Origin: Rhodospirillaceae bacterium
GTDB taxonomy: Bacteria; Pseudomonadota; Alphaproteobacteria; Rhodospirillales; Rhodospirillaceae
Reading direction: 5' to 3'
DNA: 64,000 bases
NCBI GenBank assembly: GCA_947476695.1
Contig: CANJRD010000007.1
Location: 62,001 to 126,000 of the forward strand
Shown here: positions 51,283 to 58,798 of the stretch, piece by piece
How positions within the stretch are numbered: the stretch's first letter is position 1
How the letters are laid out: each line of letters starts with the position of its first letter
Notes under the pieces: model-generated
Database searches by the model: none
What the model was told of the DNA's origin: nothing
What the model saw: the letters and a program-made list of their open reading frames with translations, nothing else
Position numbers and translations under genes: made by a program

Positions 51283-52396
51283 TGGCGACCTTCTCGTTGG
51301 ACGGATGGTCGATGAACGCGGCGACAGTGTTGATCAGGAACGACGACGACAACGCCGTGCATTTGCCGGTCTTGGGGTCGGGATACCCATCCGCCAGCCG
51401 ATACGCGGCCTCATGCAGTGCCGGGCAGCTGTATTGCGCGGTGGCGGCGAAGCCAAGACCGCTGAGATAGTCCCACAGCTGATCGACATCGTAGTAGCCG
51501 GAGATCATGCCCTTCGCATGCGCGCCGTCGGCTGCGATCTCGAGCTTCAGGCTCAGATTGCGGATGTTCTGATCGAGCAGGGTGTAGTTGCCGTAGAACG
51601 GCAGACGCACGTCGGCCGGTTCCGTGGTCAAAACGCCGTTCGCGATCTTTCCCTTCACCGTGCTGCCGTAACGCGCCACGCCGTTCACGACGTCGATCCG
51701 GTAGGTGCCGAAGGGCAGGACGTTCGCTGCACTGTCGAGCACGAACTGGTCGATGGAGCGGTAGAACGTCACTTTCACGTCGTTGTCGTTGCGCGCGTCG
51801 TCAACGCCCGTCACTTCGATCAGGATCATGCCGAGGCCGTTGGTCTTGCGCTGACCGTTGGCGTTCATCTCGATATGGCCGTAGTTGCGCCAGCCATAAG
51901 TGCAGCCGAGCAAGCGGTACATCTGATTGTCGACGGCCGGCGTGCCGTCGACGCCCTCGAACTTCTGATGCGCGCAGGACTTTGCGGTCGCGCGGCCGTC
52001 CTGGGTGCCGTCGAGATTGACGCCGTAGGCGCCGGGTCCCTCGACCGTCAGCAGTGGCGTGTCCGTCACGGCTTCGGGCGTCTGGCAGACATTCTCGCCC
52101 TTCGGTCCGCGCACCAGGGCGTAACCCTGGCGCTCGATCTGCGTGACCATGCCGTTTTGGGTGAGGCGGCCGCGATCGTCCTTGTTCAGTCCGCGCCACC
52201 AGAATTCATCGTTGCCGGGATTCAGGCCTTCCGGGCATTCATCCATGAAACGTGATTCGTAGATCGCGGTGTTCCAGGTGGTGACCACGAAGCCGAGCGT
52301 GTCGGCGGCCTGGACGGGGTGCACGCCCATCAGGCAAGCGACCGCGACCGGCAAGCGGCACTTTCGAAGGAACGCGCGGACAACGGCGCTGTGCAT
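51272..52396 (-). CDS. Module B: secreted six-cysteine protein of unknown family
   Basis: 374 aa. A signal-like N-terminus (RAFLRKCRLPVAVACLMGVHPVQAAD) is followed by a mature domain sharing with its module-A paralogue TLGFVVTTWNTAIYESRF, DECPEGLNPGNDEFWWRGL, VCQTPE, KSCAHQKFEGVDGTPAVDNQMYRLLGC, NDNDVKVTFYRSIDQFVLD, PFGTYRIDVVNG, YSCPALHEAAYRLADGYPD and GKCTALSSSF. Same length class (374 aa each). It is first in the minus-strand module; the CHRD gene that leads module A is divergent here. Confidence 0.85.
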   Translation of the reverse strand: MHSAVVRAFLRKCRLPVAVACLMGVHPVQAADTLGFVVTTWNTAIYESRFMDECPEGLNPGNDEFWWRGLNKDDRGRLTQNGMVTQIERQGYALVRGPKGENVCQTPEAVTDTPLLTVEGPGAYGVNLDGTQDGRATAKSCAHQKFEGVDGTPAVDNQMYRLLGCTYGWRNYGHIEMNANGQRKTNGLGMILIEVTGVDDARNDNDVKVTFYRSIDQFVLDSAANVLPFGTYRIDVVNGVARYGSTVKGKIANGVLTTEPADVRLPFYGNYTLLDQNIRNLSLKLEIAADGAHAKGMISGYYDVDQLWDYLSGLGFAATAQYSCPALHEAAYRLADGYPDPKTGKCTALSSSFLINTVAAFIDHPSNEKVANAR

Positions 52397-52505
52397 CGGT
52401 ATCGTTCCAAAAGCGAGGTTGGTAGTATCCGCCGTGCCGCGCGGCCTGAGCCAGGAATTTCGGCGGTGCTCGCACTGCGTTCAGGCGCCTCTTGGGAAAA
52501 CAGTG

Positions 52506-53000
52506 ATGCCCGCTGATCATCGCTCTGCATCAGTGATGCGCCGCAGCATTCTGGGCGCGGCCTTCGGCCTGATGCTGCCCGCTGCGGTCTGGGCCCTGCC
52601 GCCGGAAGATACGCGGCCCATCCGGTTCACCGCCGATCTCTCCGCCGATGAGGAAAGCGCGCCCACGGAAAGCCCGGGCAAGGGCCGTGTCGATTTCGTG
52701 CTCGAACGCGCAACCCTCAAATTCAGCTGGACGCTGACCTACGAGGGCCTGACATCGCCGATCACGGAAGTCTGGATCCACGGCCCGCAACGCCCCGGCA
52801 CCAATGCCGGCAAGCTGATCAATCTCGGCCAGGGCGGGCTGAAGAGTCCCGTGCAAGGGTCGGTCGTGCTGAACGAAGGCCAGCTGGAATACCTGCTCGC
52901 GGGCCGGTTCTACGTGAACCTGTTCACCACCAAGTACAAGGACGGCGGCGAACTGCGCGGCCAGGTCGCGCGCATTCGGCTCAAGCCGACGGATTCCTGA
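52506..53000 (+). CDS. Module B: CHRD-domain secreted protein (divergent)
   Basis: 164 aa from ATG 52506 (TTGGGAAA upstream); ATG 52536 is the alternative and gives a shorter, still good signal peptide (MRRSILGAAFGLMLPAAVWA). CHRD domain: FTADLSADEESAPTESPGKGRVDFVLE, LKFSWTLTYEGL, IHGPQRPGTNAGK, LAGRFYVNLFTTKYKDGGELRGQVARI. It matches the module-A CHRD protein motif for motif but lies on the opposite strand, facing the six-Cys gene across a 109-bp promoter region, and leads into the two cupin-like genes. Confidence 0.87.
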   Translation: MPADHRSASVMRRSILGAAFGLMLPAAVWALPPEDTRPIRFTADLSADEESAPTESPGKGRVDFVLERATLKFSWTLTYEGLTSPITEVWIHGPQRPGTNAGKLINLGQGGLKSPVQGSVVLNEGQLEYLLAGRFYVNLFTTKYKDGGELRGQVARIRLKPTDS

Positions 53001-53020
53001 ACGCGCGAGGGGAGGGACGC

Positions 53021-53530
53021 ATGGCCATCTACGGCTGCTACACCGGCACGGACATGAAGTCGTACTTCTGCGACCTCTCCCTGGCCGATCCCAAGGCCGG
53101 GGCCACGTTGCCGATCTATCGCCTTACCTTTGGCGACGCCCGCAAACAAACCGGGACCTGGCAGGACAATCACGTCTCCACGTGGTGGGGCAGCTTGACC
53201 GTGATCCTGCATGGACAAGTGGAGTTCGGCGTCACCGGCGGCCCGCGCCGCAGCATTGTCGGCAAAACCGGCGATATCTTCGTCTTCGTCGACACGCAGG
53301 GCGACGGCCATTCCACGCACAATCCCGATTTCGGCGATATCCAAACGGCGAACCTGCGTTTCTCCGATCCCGTGGACGGCCTGTGGGACGTCTTCAAAAG
53401 GAACTTCAACGGCTGGCCCGATAACATCCTGCCACCGGCGATCTACGCGCCCGGTGGCCCGCCGCAAGGCAACCATGCCGGCGCGCTCGATCCGACGTTC
53501 GACATGAAACGCTTTGACCGCAAGCTGTGA
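53021..53530 (+). CDS. Cupin-like protein 1 (tandem pair)
   Basis: 169 aa (GAGGGGAGGG before ATG), 20 bp after CHRD. YGCYTGTDMKSYFCDLSLAD, TLPIYRLTFGDAR, VSTWWGSLTVILHGQVEFGVTGGPRRSIVGKTGDIFVFVDTQGDGHSTHNP give a single cupin-type double-stranded beta-helix. The usual metal His pair is only partly present (HGQ, GDGHSTH). No signal peptide. The paralogue follows immediately. Function unknown; the placement suggests a link to module B. Confidence 0.75.
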   Translation: MAIYGCYTGTDMKSYFCDLSLADPKAGATLPIYRLTFGDARKQTGTWQDNHVSTWWGSLTVILHGQVEFGVTGGPRRSIVGKTGDIFVFVDTQGDGHSTHNPDFGDIQTANLRFSDPVDGLWDVFKRNFNGWPDNILPPAIYAPGGPPQGNHAGALDPTFDMKRFDRKL

Positions 53531-53540
53531 GGATTTCGCC

Positions 53541-54089
53541 ATGCCGACCGACAACAACAGCATGATCGGTGGCGCTTCACGCCGCAGCGTCGTCACCGCG
53601 ATCGGTGGCCTTGGCGCGCTGGCCGCGGGCGGCGAGATCGACTTCGCAGAGGCGGCGGATCGGCCGGGCGCGGGCAAGGTCTACGGCGTTTTCGCCGGCA
53701 TGGATAAGAAGTCCTATATGTGCGTGCTGACCGGCGGGGGCTCCGTTCCCGTGTATCGCATGTCGCTCACCGGCCTTTTGCCGCCGCCGTCCTTCGAGGA
53801 ACTCCACGTGTCGCCCTTCTGGGGCAGCGTCACCATGATCCTGCAAGGCCAGCTTGAAATCGGCGTCACCGCCGGCGAAGTGCGCAAGGTGCTCGGTAAA
53901 GCGGGCGACTCCTTCGTTTTCATCGATGGGGAAGGCGACGGTCATACGTCCGCGCGGCGCGGCGATCAGCCGTTGCAGGTCATCAATGCGCGTTTGAAAG
54001 AGCCGTGGACGGCGTTGTCGAAGTCCTTCAAGGGCTGGCCTGACTTTGTGCTGCCGCCGAAGGAAATTGCACCTGCGGTAAGCTTTTGA
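53541..54089 (+). CDS. Cupin-like protein 2 (tandem pair), Tat-exported
   Basis: 182 aa from ATG 53541 (GTGAGGA upstream), 10 bp after cupin 1. Twin-Arg-like signal ASRRSVVTAIGGLGALAAGG; then YGVFAGMDKKSYMCVLTGGGSVPVYRMSL, VSPFWGSVTMILQGQLEIGVTAGEVRKVLGKAGDSFVFIDGEGDGHTSARRG, ending LKEPWTALSKSFKGWPDFVLPP. It aligns with cupin 1 over nearly the whole length (MKSYFC/KKSYMC, GDIFVFVDTQGDGH/GDSFVFIDGEGDGH, FKRNFNGWPDNILPP/LSKSFKGWPDFVLPP), so the pair arose by duplication; only the second is exported. Confidence 0.77.
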   Translation: MPTDNNSMIGGASRRSVVTAIGGLGALAAGGEIDFAEAADRPGAGKVYGVFAGMDKKSYMCVLTGGGSVPVYRMSLTGLLPPPSFEELHVSPFWGSVTMILQGQLEIGVTAGEVRKVLGKAGDSFVFIDGEGDGHTSARRGDQPLQVINARLKEPWTALSKSFKGWPDFVLPPKEIAPAVSF

Positions 54090-54177
54090 CTCGCCAGGGC
54101 AAACGAGCGCCGAACTAATGCGCAAAATGGGGTGATCGTATCCGATCAGCTATTTGGAGGTCGCTTTGGCTGTCTTT

Positions 54178-54212
54178 CTAGACCATGCCCGTCTAGCGAA
54201 CGACCATGCCCG
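54178..54212. promoter_or_regulatory. Overlapping inverted and direct repeats upstream of TonB receptor 2
   Basis: Inverted repeat CTAGAC / GTCTAG with 7-nt spacer (54178-54196) and direct repeat GACCATGCCCG at 54181 and 54202, two helical turns apart. Operator-like; the binding protein is unknown. Confidence 0.4.
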
Positions 54213-54274
54213 CCAGGCGAAAACGTCAATTCGCGTTGGAAATGCGGGGCCTGCGCGCGGCGGGCGCTTTGGTT

Positions 54275-54292
54275 GTGTGAACTATGTCACAC
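54275..54292. promoter_or_regulatory. CRP/FNR-type palindrome upstream of TonB receptor 2
   Basis: GTGTGA-N6-TCACAC, perfect 6-bp arms, matching the CRP consensus TGTGA-N6-TCACA. It is about 200 bp upstream of the ATG at 54496. Catabolite- or nutrient-responsive control of a TonB receptor would be ordinary, but no CRP gene is in the window. Confidence 0.6.
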
Positions 54293-54495
54293 TCCAATAA
54301 CCAACATGCATTACCTATCCAAACATTGCATTTGGCAGTCATCAGTGTGTTAAGCATCCTCAGCCGCAGTGGAAAAAGCGCGGGGGAACCGTGTTTTTTC
54401 TTCAGTTGCTAGCCAGTTCCAGGGCGTTCGGACCGGTACGCACGACCAAGGTCCCGCTGCCCCTGGCTAGGTTCACACACGGGGGACTTTAAGTA

Positions 54496-56949
54496 ATGAC
54501 ATTCAAGAAGCTTTTGCTCGCGGCCAGCGCGATGGCCACTGCCAGCGCCTTTGCGGCGCCGAGCTTTGCGCAGAACATCGGCCTCGAAGAGATCGTGGTC
54601 ACGGCGCGTAAGGTCGAAGAAAACCTGATGCAGGTGCCGATCGCCATCACGGCGTTCTCGACCAAAGACATCGATTCGATGGGCCTCAAGCAGCTCACCG
54701 ACATCTCGGCGGTGACGCCGAGCTTCAACTTCGTCAACCAGACGGGCGGTTCGGGCCGTAACGACCGTTCCACCGCCTCGCTGACCTTCCGCGGCCTTTT
54801 CGTCAATAACAACGCGGGCGCCACCGCCGGCGGTCTGTTGTTCCTGAATGGCACGCCGGTCATCGGCGCGCAGCCGCCATCGATCTCGGAAGTGGAACGC
54901 ATCGAAGTCCTGAAGGGTCCGCAGAGCGCCTACTTCGGCCGCTCGACCTTCATGGGCGCCATCAACTTCGTGACCCGTGAGCCGAGCCTGAACGAATACA
55001 AGGGCCGCGTCTCCGCCGAATATGGCAGCTTCGGTTCGAACGAAGAGAACCTCAGCTTCGAAGGCCCGCTGGTCGAAGACAAGCTCGCGGCGCGTGTTTC
55101 CGGCCGCTACTACTATCGCGGCGGCCAGTACACGAACCAGGCGAACACCAACGAAAAGATGGGCATGCAGTCCACCAAGTCGGTGGCCGTGTCGATCATC
55201 GCGAAGCCGACCGATAACCTGAAGATGCAGGGATTCTTAAACTACTTCAACGACAGCGACGGTCAGTCGGCCCAGGGCGCGATCAAGGCCGATCAGTTCA
55301 ACTGCTTCCCGGCCGGCAGCAACCCGGCGACGCGTGCGGGCAACGGTTACTTCTGCGGTCAGCTGCCGACGGTCGACCAGATGCCGAAGGGCGCGATCTC
55401 GGCTGACACCACGGTGTACCCGCTGCTGAAGAACGTGATCTTCGATCGTCCGCGTTATCCGCTGCTCTTCGATCCGAACTTCAACCAGCACTTTGGCCTC
55501 GAGCGTAAGGCGATCCAGGCCGACCTCCACATCGATTACGAATTCGCCAACGGTTACACCTTCAACTCGATCACCGCTTATCACCGCGATAAGACCAGCG
55601 TCGGTATCGACCTGAACTATCGTGCGGGCCTCGATCGTGCGAACCCGATCTACGCGGCCGATCCGGCGAACCGCCTGTCGTGGCTGAACTTCACGCAGTG
55701 GAGCCAGGGCTACCTGCGCGACTGGAGCGAAGAAATCCGTCTGACGTCCGCGCCGAAGGAACGCTTCCGCTTCATGGTCGGCGCCAGCTACCTCAACTTC
55801 GCGTCGCCGGGCGGCGTCGTGTACGGCTTGGCCAACACGGGTCCGAACTTCTCGACCTCGATCACCCGCGCGCGCGTTTACACGCCTGCGGTGTTCGGCG
55901 GCCTGTACTTCGACATCCTCGACAACCTGACACTGACCGGCGAAGCGCGGTACCAGTGGGACCACGTGCGTAACGTGCCGATCATTGGCGCCACCGGCAC
56001 CGCGGTGCTGCCGCCGCTCAACGCAATCCAGAAGAACACTTTCAAGAGCTTCTCGCCGCGTGTCTCGTTGGACTACAAGTTCGCGCCGAACTCGACCGCC
56101 TACGTCCTGTTCTCGCGTGGCTATCGTCCGGGTGGCTTCAACGTCGCGCTGCTGACCAACCCGGCCCGCGTCGTCGCCGCTCTTCAGGCGGGCGCTCCGG
56201 GTTCGACCGGCACGTTCCTCCAGGAACAGCTGGACAACTTCGAAGCCGGTATCAAGGCGAGCTATCTCGACAACCGCGCCCGTACCACGCTGTCGGTCTA
56301 TCATGACAAGTGGAAGAACGGTCAGGCTGGCGCCTCCATCCCGGTCAACCTGCCGGCGACGCCGACGGATCCGGCGATCACCAACCTGTTCAACGTGACG
56401 GTCAACACCGGCATCGCGACCCTGAACGGCCTCGAGTTGGAAAACCAGTTCGCAGTCACCGACAAGCTCACGGTTACGGCGAACCTGGCTTTGAACACCT
56501 CGAAGATCGGCACCGCCAACCCGGCTCTGTATAGCTGCACGGATTGCGCCAACATCCAGGGCAACAACAAGCTCGGTCTCGGCAACATGCTGCCGACGGC
56601 TCCGAAGTGGACGGCGTCGGCCTCGGCGGAATACACCGATCACCTGACCGCCGATTACGACTGGTTCGGTCGTATCGACTACTCGTTCCGCGGTCGCAAC
56701 TACACCGACTTCACCAACCTCGCCTGGGTCGGTGCGGCGCATAAGATCAACCTGCGTGTCGGTGCCCGTAACAAGCAGTTCAGCATCGAGGGCTACGTCA
56801 CCAACCTGACGAACAATAAGACCTTGCTCGCGGGTCTGACCGGCGTGGACGTGTTCACGTTCATCCCGGGCACCGTGAACAAGAACGAAATCCGTTACTC
56901 GCTGCCGCTGCCGCGTATGTTCGGCATCCGCGCCGCGTATAACTTCTAA
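54496..56949 (+). CDS. TonB-dependent outer-membrane receptor 2
   Basis: 817 aa. A signal peptide (1-25, ending PSFAQN) is followed by the TonB box-like LEEIVVTARKVEENLMQVPIAITAFS, plug (LTDISAVTPSFNFVN, LTFRGLFVNNNAG, VERIEVLKGPQSAYFGRSTFMGAINFVTREP) and a 22-strand barrel ending ...RMFGIRAAYNF with terminal Phe. Unlike receptor 1 it has a long leader with several operator-like repeats. It lies downstream of module B and upstream of exported cupin and peptidase genes, so it may import the substrate they act on. A strong terminator follows. Confidence 0.95.
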   Translation: MTFKKLLLAASAMATASAFAAPSFAQNIGLEEIVVTARKVEENLMQVPIAITAFSTKDIDSMGLKQLTDISAVTPSFNFVNQTGGSGRNDRSTASLTFRGLFVNNNAGATAGGLLFLNGTPVIGAQPPSISEVERIEVLKGPQSAYFGRSTFMGAINFVTREPSLNEYKGRVSAEYGSFGSNEENLSFEGPLVEDKLAARVSGRYYYRGGQYTNQANTNEKMGMQSTKSVAVSIIAKPTDNLKMQGFLNYFNDSDGQSAQGAIKADQFNCFPAGSNPATRAGNGYFCGQLPTVDQMPKGAISADTTVYPLLKNVIFDRPRYPLLFDPNFNQHFGLERKAIQADLHIDYEFANGYTFNSITAYHRDKTSVGIDLNYRAGLDRANPIYAADPANRLSWLNFTQWSQGYLRDWSEEIRLTSAPKERFRFMVGASYLNFASPGGVVYGLANTGPNFSTSITRARVYTPAVFGGLYFDILDNLTLTGEARYQWDHVRNVPIIGATGTAVLPPLNAIQKNTFKSFSPRVSLDYKFAPNSTAYVLFSRGYRPGGFNVALLTNPARVVAALQAGAPGSTGTFLQEQLDNFEAGIKASYLDNRARTTLSVYHDKWKNGQAGASIPVNLPATPTDPAITNLFNVTVNTGIATLNGLELENQFAVTDKLTVTANLALNTSKIGTANPALYSCTDCANIQGNNKLGLGNMLPTAPKWTASASAEYTDHLTADYDWFGRIDYSFRGRNYTDFTNLAWVGAAHKINLRVGARNKQFSIEGYVTNLTNNKTLLAGLTGVDVFTFIPGTVNKNEIRYSLPLPRMFGIRAAYNF

Positions 56950-56969
56950 AACGTTCTCTTACTGACGAC

Positions 56970-57010
56970 TTGCGCCAGCCGAATTCCCCCTCGGCTGGCG
57001 CAATTTTTTT
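56970..57010 (+). terminator. Rho-independent terminator after TonB receptor 2
   Basis: Perfect 13-bp stem 56970-56982 / 56991-57003, 8-nt loop, T7 tract 57004-57010. Confidence 0.95.
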
Positions 57011-57039
57011 AAGGGGGCTCGATCCCAAAGGTGCGCGAC

Positions 57040-58005
57040 ATGTCCCGCAATGACGGTTCTGCCTTCAACCGCCGCAACTTGTTGATCGGGGCCGCCGCCG
57101 CGGCGTTCGTCCGCCCCGCAATCGCGCAAGAGGCGCATCCGGGTCTCGGTCTCGGACGGCCGCACTCGGACTTCCTGCAGACGCAGGTCGAAGAGCCGCG
57201 TCGCGTGCTCGGGGAAAAGAATTCGCAGCCGGGCGTGGATGCCGGTACGGCCTCCTACGATGCCAAGGGCTCGAAATCGACCAGCGGCGTGTTCCACTAC
57301 GCGCCGGGCTGGCGCTTCGACAAAAAGCACTACGTCAACAGCGACCAGGAATTCTTCGTGCTCGACGGGGAATTCACCGTCGACGACATCACCTACAAGA
57401 CCGGCGACTACACCTATTTCCCGGCGGGCTATGAGCACAAGCTGATGGAAAGCAAATCCGGCGGCGCGGTCTTCAATTTCTACGAAGGCGAGCATCTGGC
57501 TTTTTACGAACCCGTGCCGGCCGGCATGTACGTCAAGGAAAAGCTGATCAAGCACATTCAAAGCGCCAGGATCGCGTGGAAGGGCGGCACAGCCGACGAT
57601 GAGCGGCGCTGGGGCCGGACCGCGCAACGTAAGCTCCTGCGGAACGACAGGAAGACCGGCGAGAGCACCTGGCTGCTGAAGGTTGGCCCAGACAAGGGCG
57701 ACGTCCGTCGTCCGGTCGTGACCAATGCGGCGGTTGAGGAGATGTTCGTCCTGGACGGCGATATCGCCACCCCGCGCGGTGTGATGAAGCCCGGCAGCTA
57801 TGCCTGGCGCATTCCCGGCGTGGCGCTGGGCCCGATGGGCACCAAGGGCGGATTTGTCGCGTTGATCCGCAGCAAGGGCGGCGCGCTGAAGCCGACCTTC
57901 GGCGAGAGCAAGCCTGTCGTGTGGGACGCGCCGTATCAGCCTCTGATCGACACGCCGCAGAAGGCTTGGGCCTTCAAGCCCTACGACAGCAAGCTGAAGT
58001 TCTAG
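57040..58005 (+). CDS. Tat-exported double-domain cupin
   Basis: 321 aa from ATG 57040, with AAAGGTG 7-13 bp upstream; a GTG at 57031 is in frame. Tat signal FNRRNLLIGAAAAAFVRPAIA. Cupin domain 1 (about 85-165: HYAPGWRFDKKHYVNSDQEFFVLDGEFTVDDITYKTGDYTYFPAGYEHKL) and domain 2 (about 210-285: VVTNAAVEEMFVLDGDIATPRGVMKPGSYAWRIPGVALGPM). Domain 1 keeps HY...QE...H, a plausible metal site; domain 2 has lost its His residues. Likely a metal-dependent periplasmic enzyme such as a dioxygenase or isomerase; substrate unknown. Confidence 0.85.
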   Translation: MSRNDGSAFNRRNLLIGAAAAAFVRPAIAQEAHPGLGLGRPHSDFLQTQVEEPRRVLGEKNSQPGVDAGTASYDAKGSKSTSGVFHYAPGWRFDKKHYVNSDQEFFVLDGEFTVDDITYKTGDYTYFPAGYEHKLMESKSGGAVFNFYEGEHLAFYEPVPAGMYVKEKLIKHIQSARIAWKGGTADDERRWGRTAQRKLLRNDRKTGESTWLLKVGPDKGDVRRPVVTNAAVEEMFVLDGDIATPRGVMKPGSYAWRIPGVALGPMGTKGGFVALIRSKGGALKPTFGESKPVVWDAPYQPLIDTPQKAWAFKPYDSKLKF

Positions 58006-58020
58006 CCGGGAGACGCCCTC

Positions 58021-58724
58021 ATGAAGCGGATCTTCGCAGCCCTTGCCGTCCTGTTGCTGACGACCGGCGCGAGCGCGCCGGCGACGCGCGGGACGGTGCT
58101 GGTTGTCGGCGCTTCAAGTGGCGTTGGGCTCGAAATCGCCAAGCAACTCGCGGCCAAGGGCGAGGACGTGACGGCCTTTGTCCGGCCCACCTCCAAGCGC
58201 GAGGGGTTGACGGGATCGCCGGTGAAGTTCGCTGTCGGCGATGCGACGAAGATCGAAGACGTCCGGCGGGTACTCGCGGATACGAAGGTGCGGGCGATTG
58301 TCTCGACCCTCGGCGGACGCCCGAATGAAACGCCGCGCCCGGACTTCATCGGCACGCAGACCTTCGTGGATGCCGCCAAGGCCGCCGGCGCGACGCGCAT
58401 GCTGTTGGTGACGGTGATCGGCGCGGGGACAGCGCCGATGTCCTTCCAAAGGCCGTGAAGGACCGCCTGGCGGAGGTGATCGTGCTCAAGAACCAGGCCG
58501 AGGACTATCTCGCCAAAAGCGGGCTCGATTACACCATCATCCGGCCGGGCGGCCTGCGCAACACGCCCGACGGCGGCAAAGCTATCCTGACGCCGGATCA
58601 CAAGGCCTTCTCGTCGATCAGCCGCATCGAGCTCGCGCGCCTGACTGTCGCGGCCATCGATGACCCCACGGCGCACAACCAGATCCTCCACGCCTACGAC
58701 CCCAGCGACAGCGCCGGGCGCTGA
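58021..58724 (+). pseudogene. NmrA/atypical-SDR gene broken by a one-base frameshift
   Basis: The first frame, 58021-58458, encodes a signal peptide (MKRIFAALAVLLLTTGASA) and an NAD(P)-binding Rossmann start VLVVGASSGVGLEIAKQLAAKGEDVTAFVRP, then VTVIGAG and a premature stop. From about 58428 the -1 frame continues the same fold: DSADVLPKAVKDRLAEVIVLK, QAEDYLAKSGLDYTIIRPGGLRN, ISRIELARLTVAAIDD, ending at 58724. The switch falls on GGGG 58425-58428, so one lost G in a homopolymer explains it. Either a true recent mutation or a sequencing error. Restored, it would be about 234 aa with the family's YTIIRPGGL motif. Confidence 0.85.
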
Positions 58725-58798
58725 CGCCCGATTAGGCTTGCTGGCCTCCCGCCCGCGGGAGGATCATCGCGGACTGACCCTAACCGGCGGAGTTCCCG

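Larger units (their letters stand above)
54090..54495 (+). other. 406-bp regulatory leader of TonB receptor 2, no gene
   Basis: No supported ORF. It holds: an inverted repeat CTAGAC-N7-GTCTAG (54178-54196), a direct repeat GACCATGCCCG (54181-54191 and 54202-54212, 21-bp spacing), a CRP-like palindrome (54275-54292), and an inverted pair CTAGCCAG (54409-54416) / CTGGCTAG (54463-54470) that could fold the 5' leader. The ribosome site GGGGGA is at 54481-54486. Confidence 0.7.

Noticed and set aside
54132-54353. 73-residue ORF in the leader of TonB receptor 2
   Set aside because: No ribosome site, unusual composition, and it overlaps the CRP-like palindrome; treated as non-coding.
58021-58724. 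Programmed -1 frameshifting in the NmrA-like gene
   Set aside because: No X-XXY-YYZ slippery heptamer and no stimulator seen; a lost G in a homopolymer is simpler.
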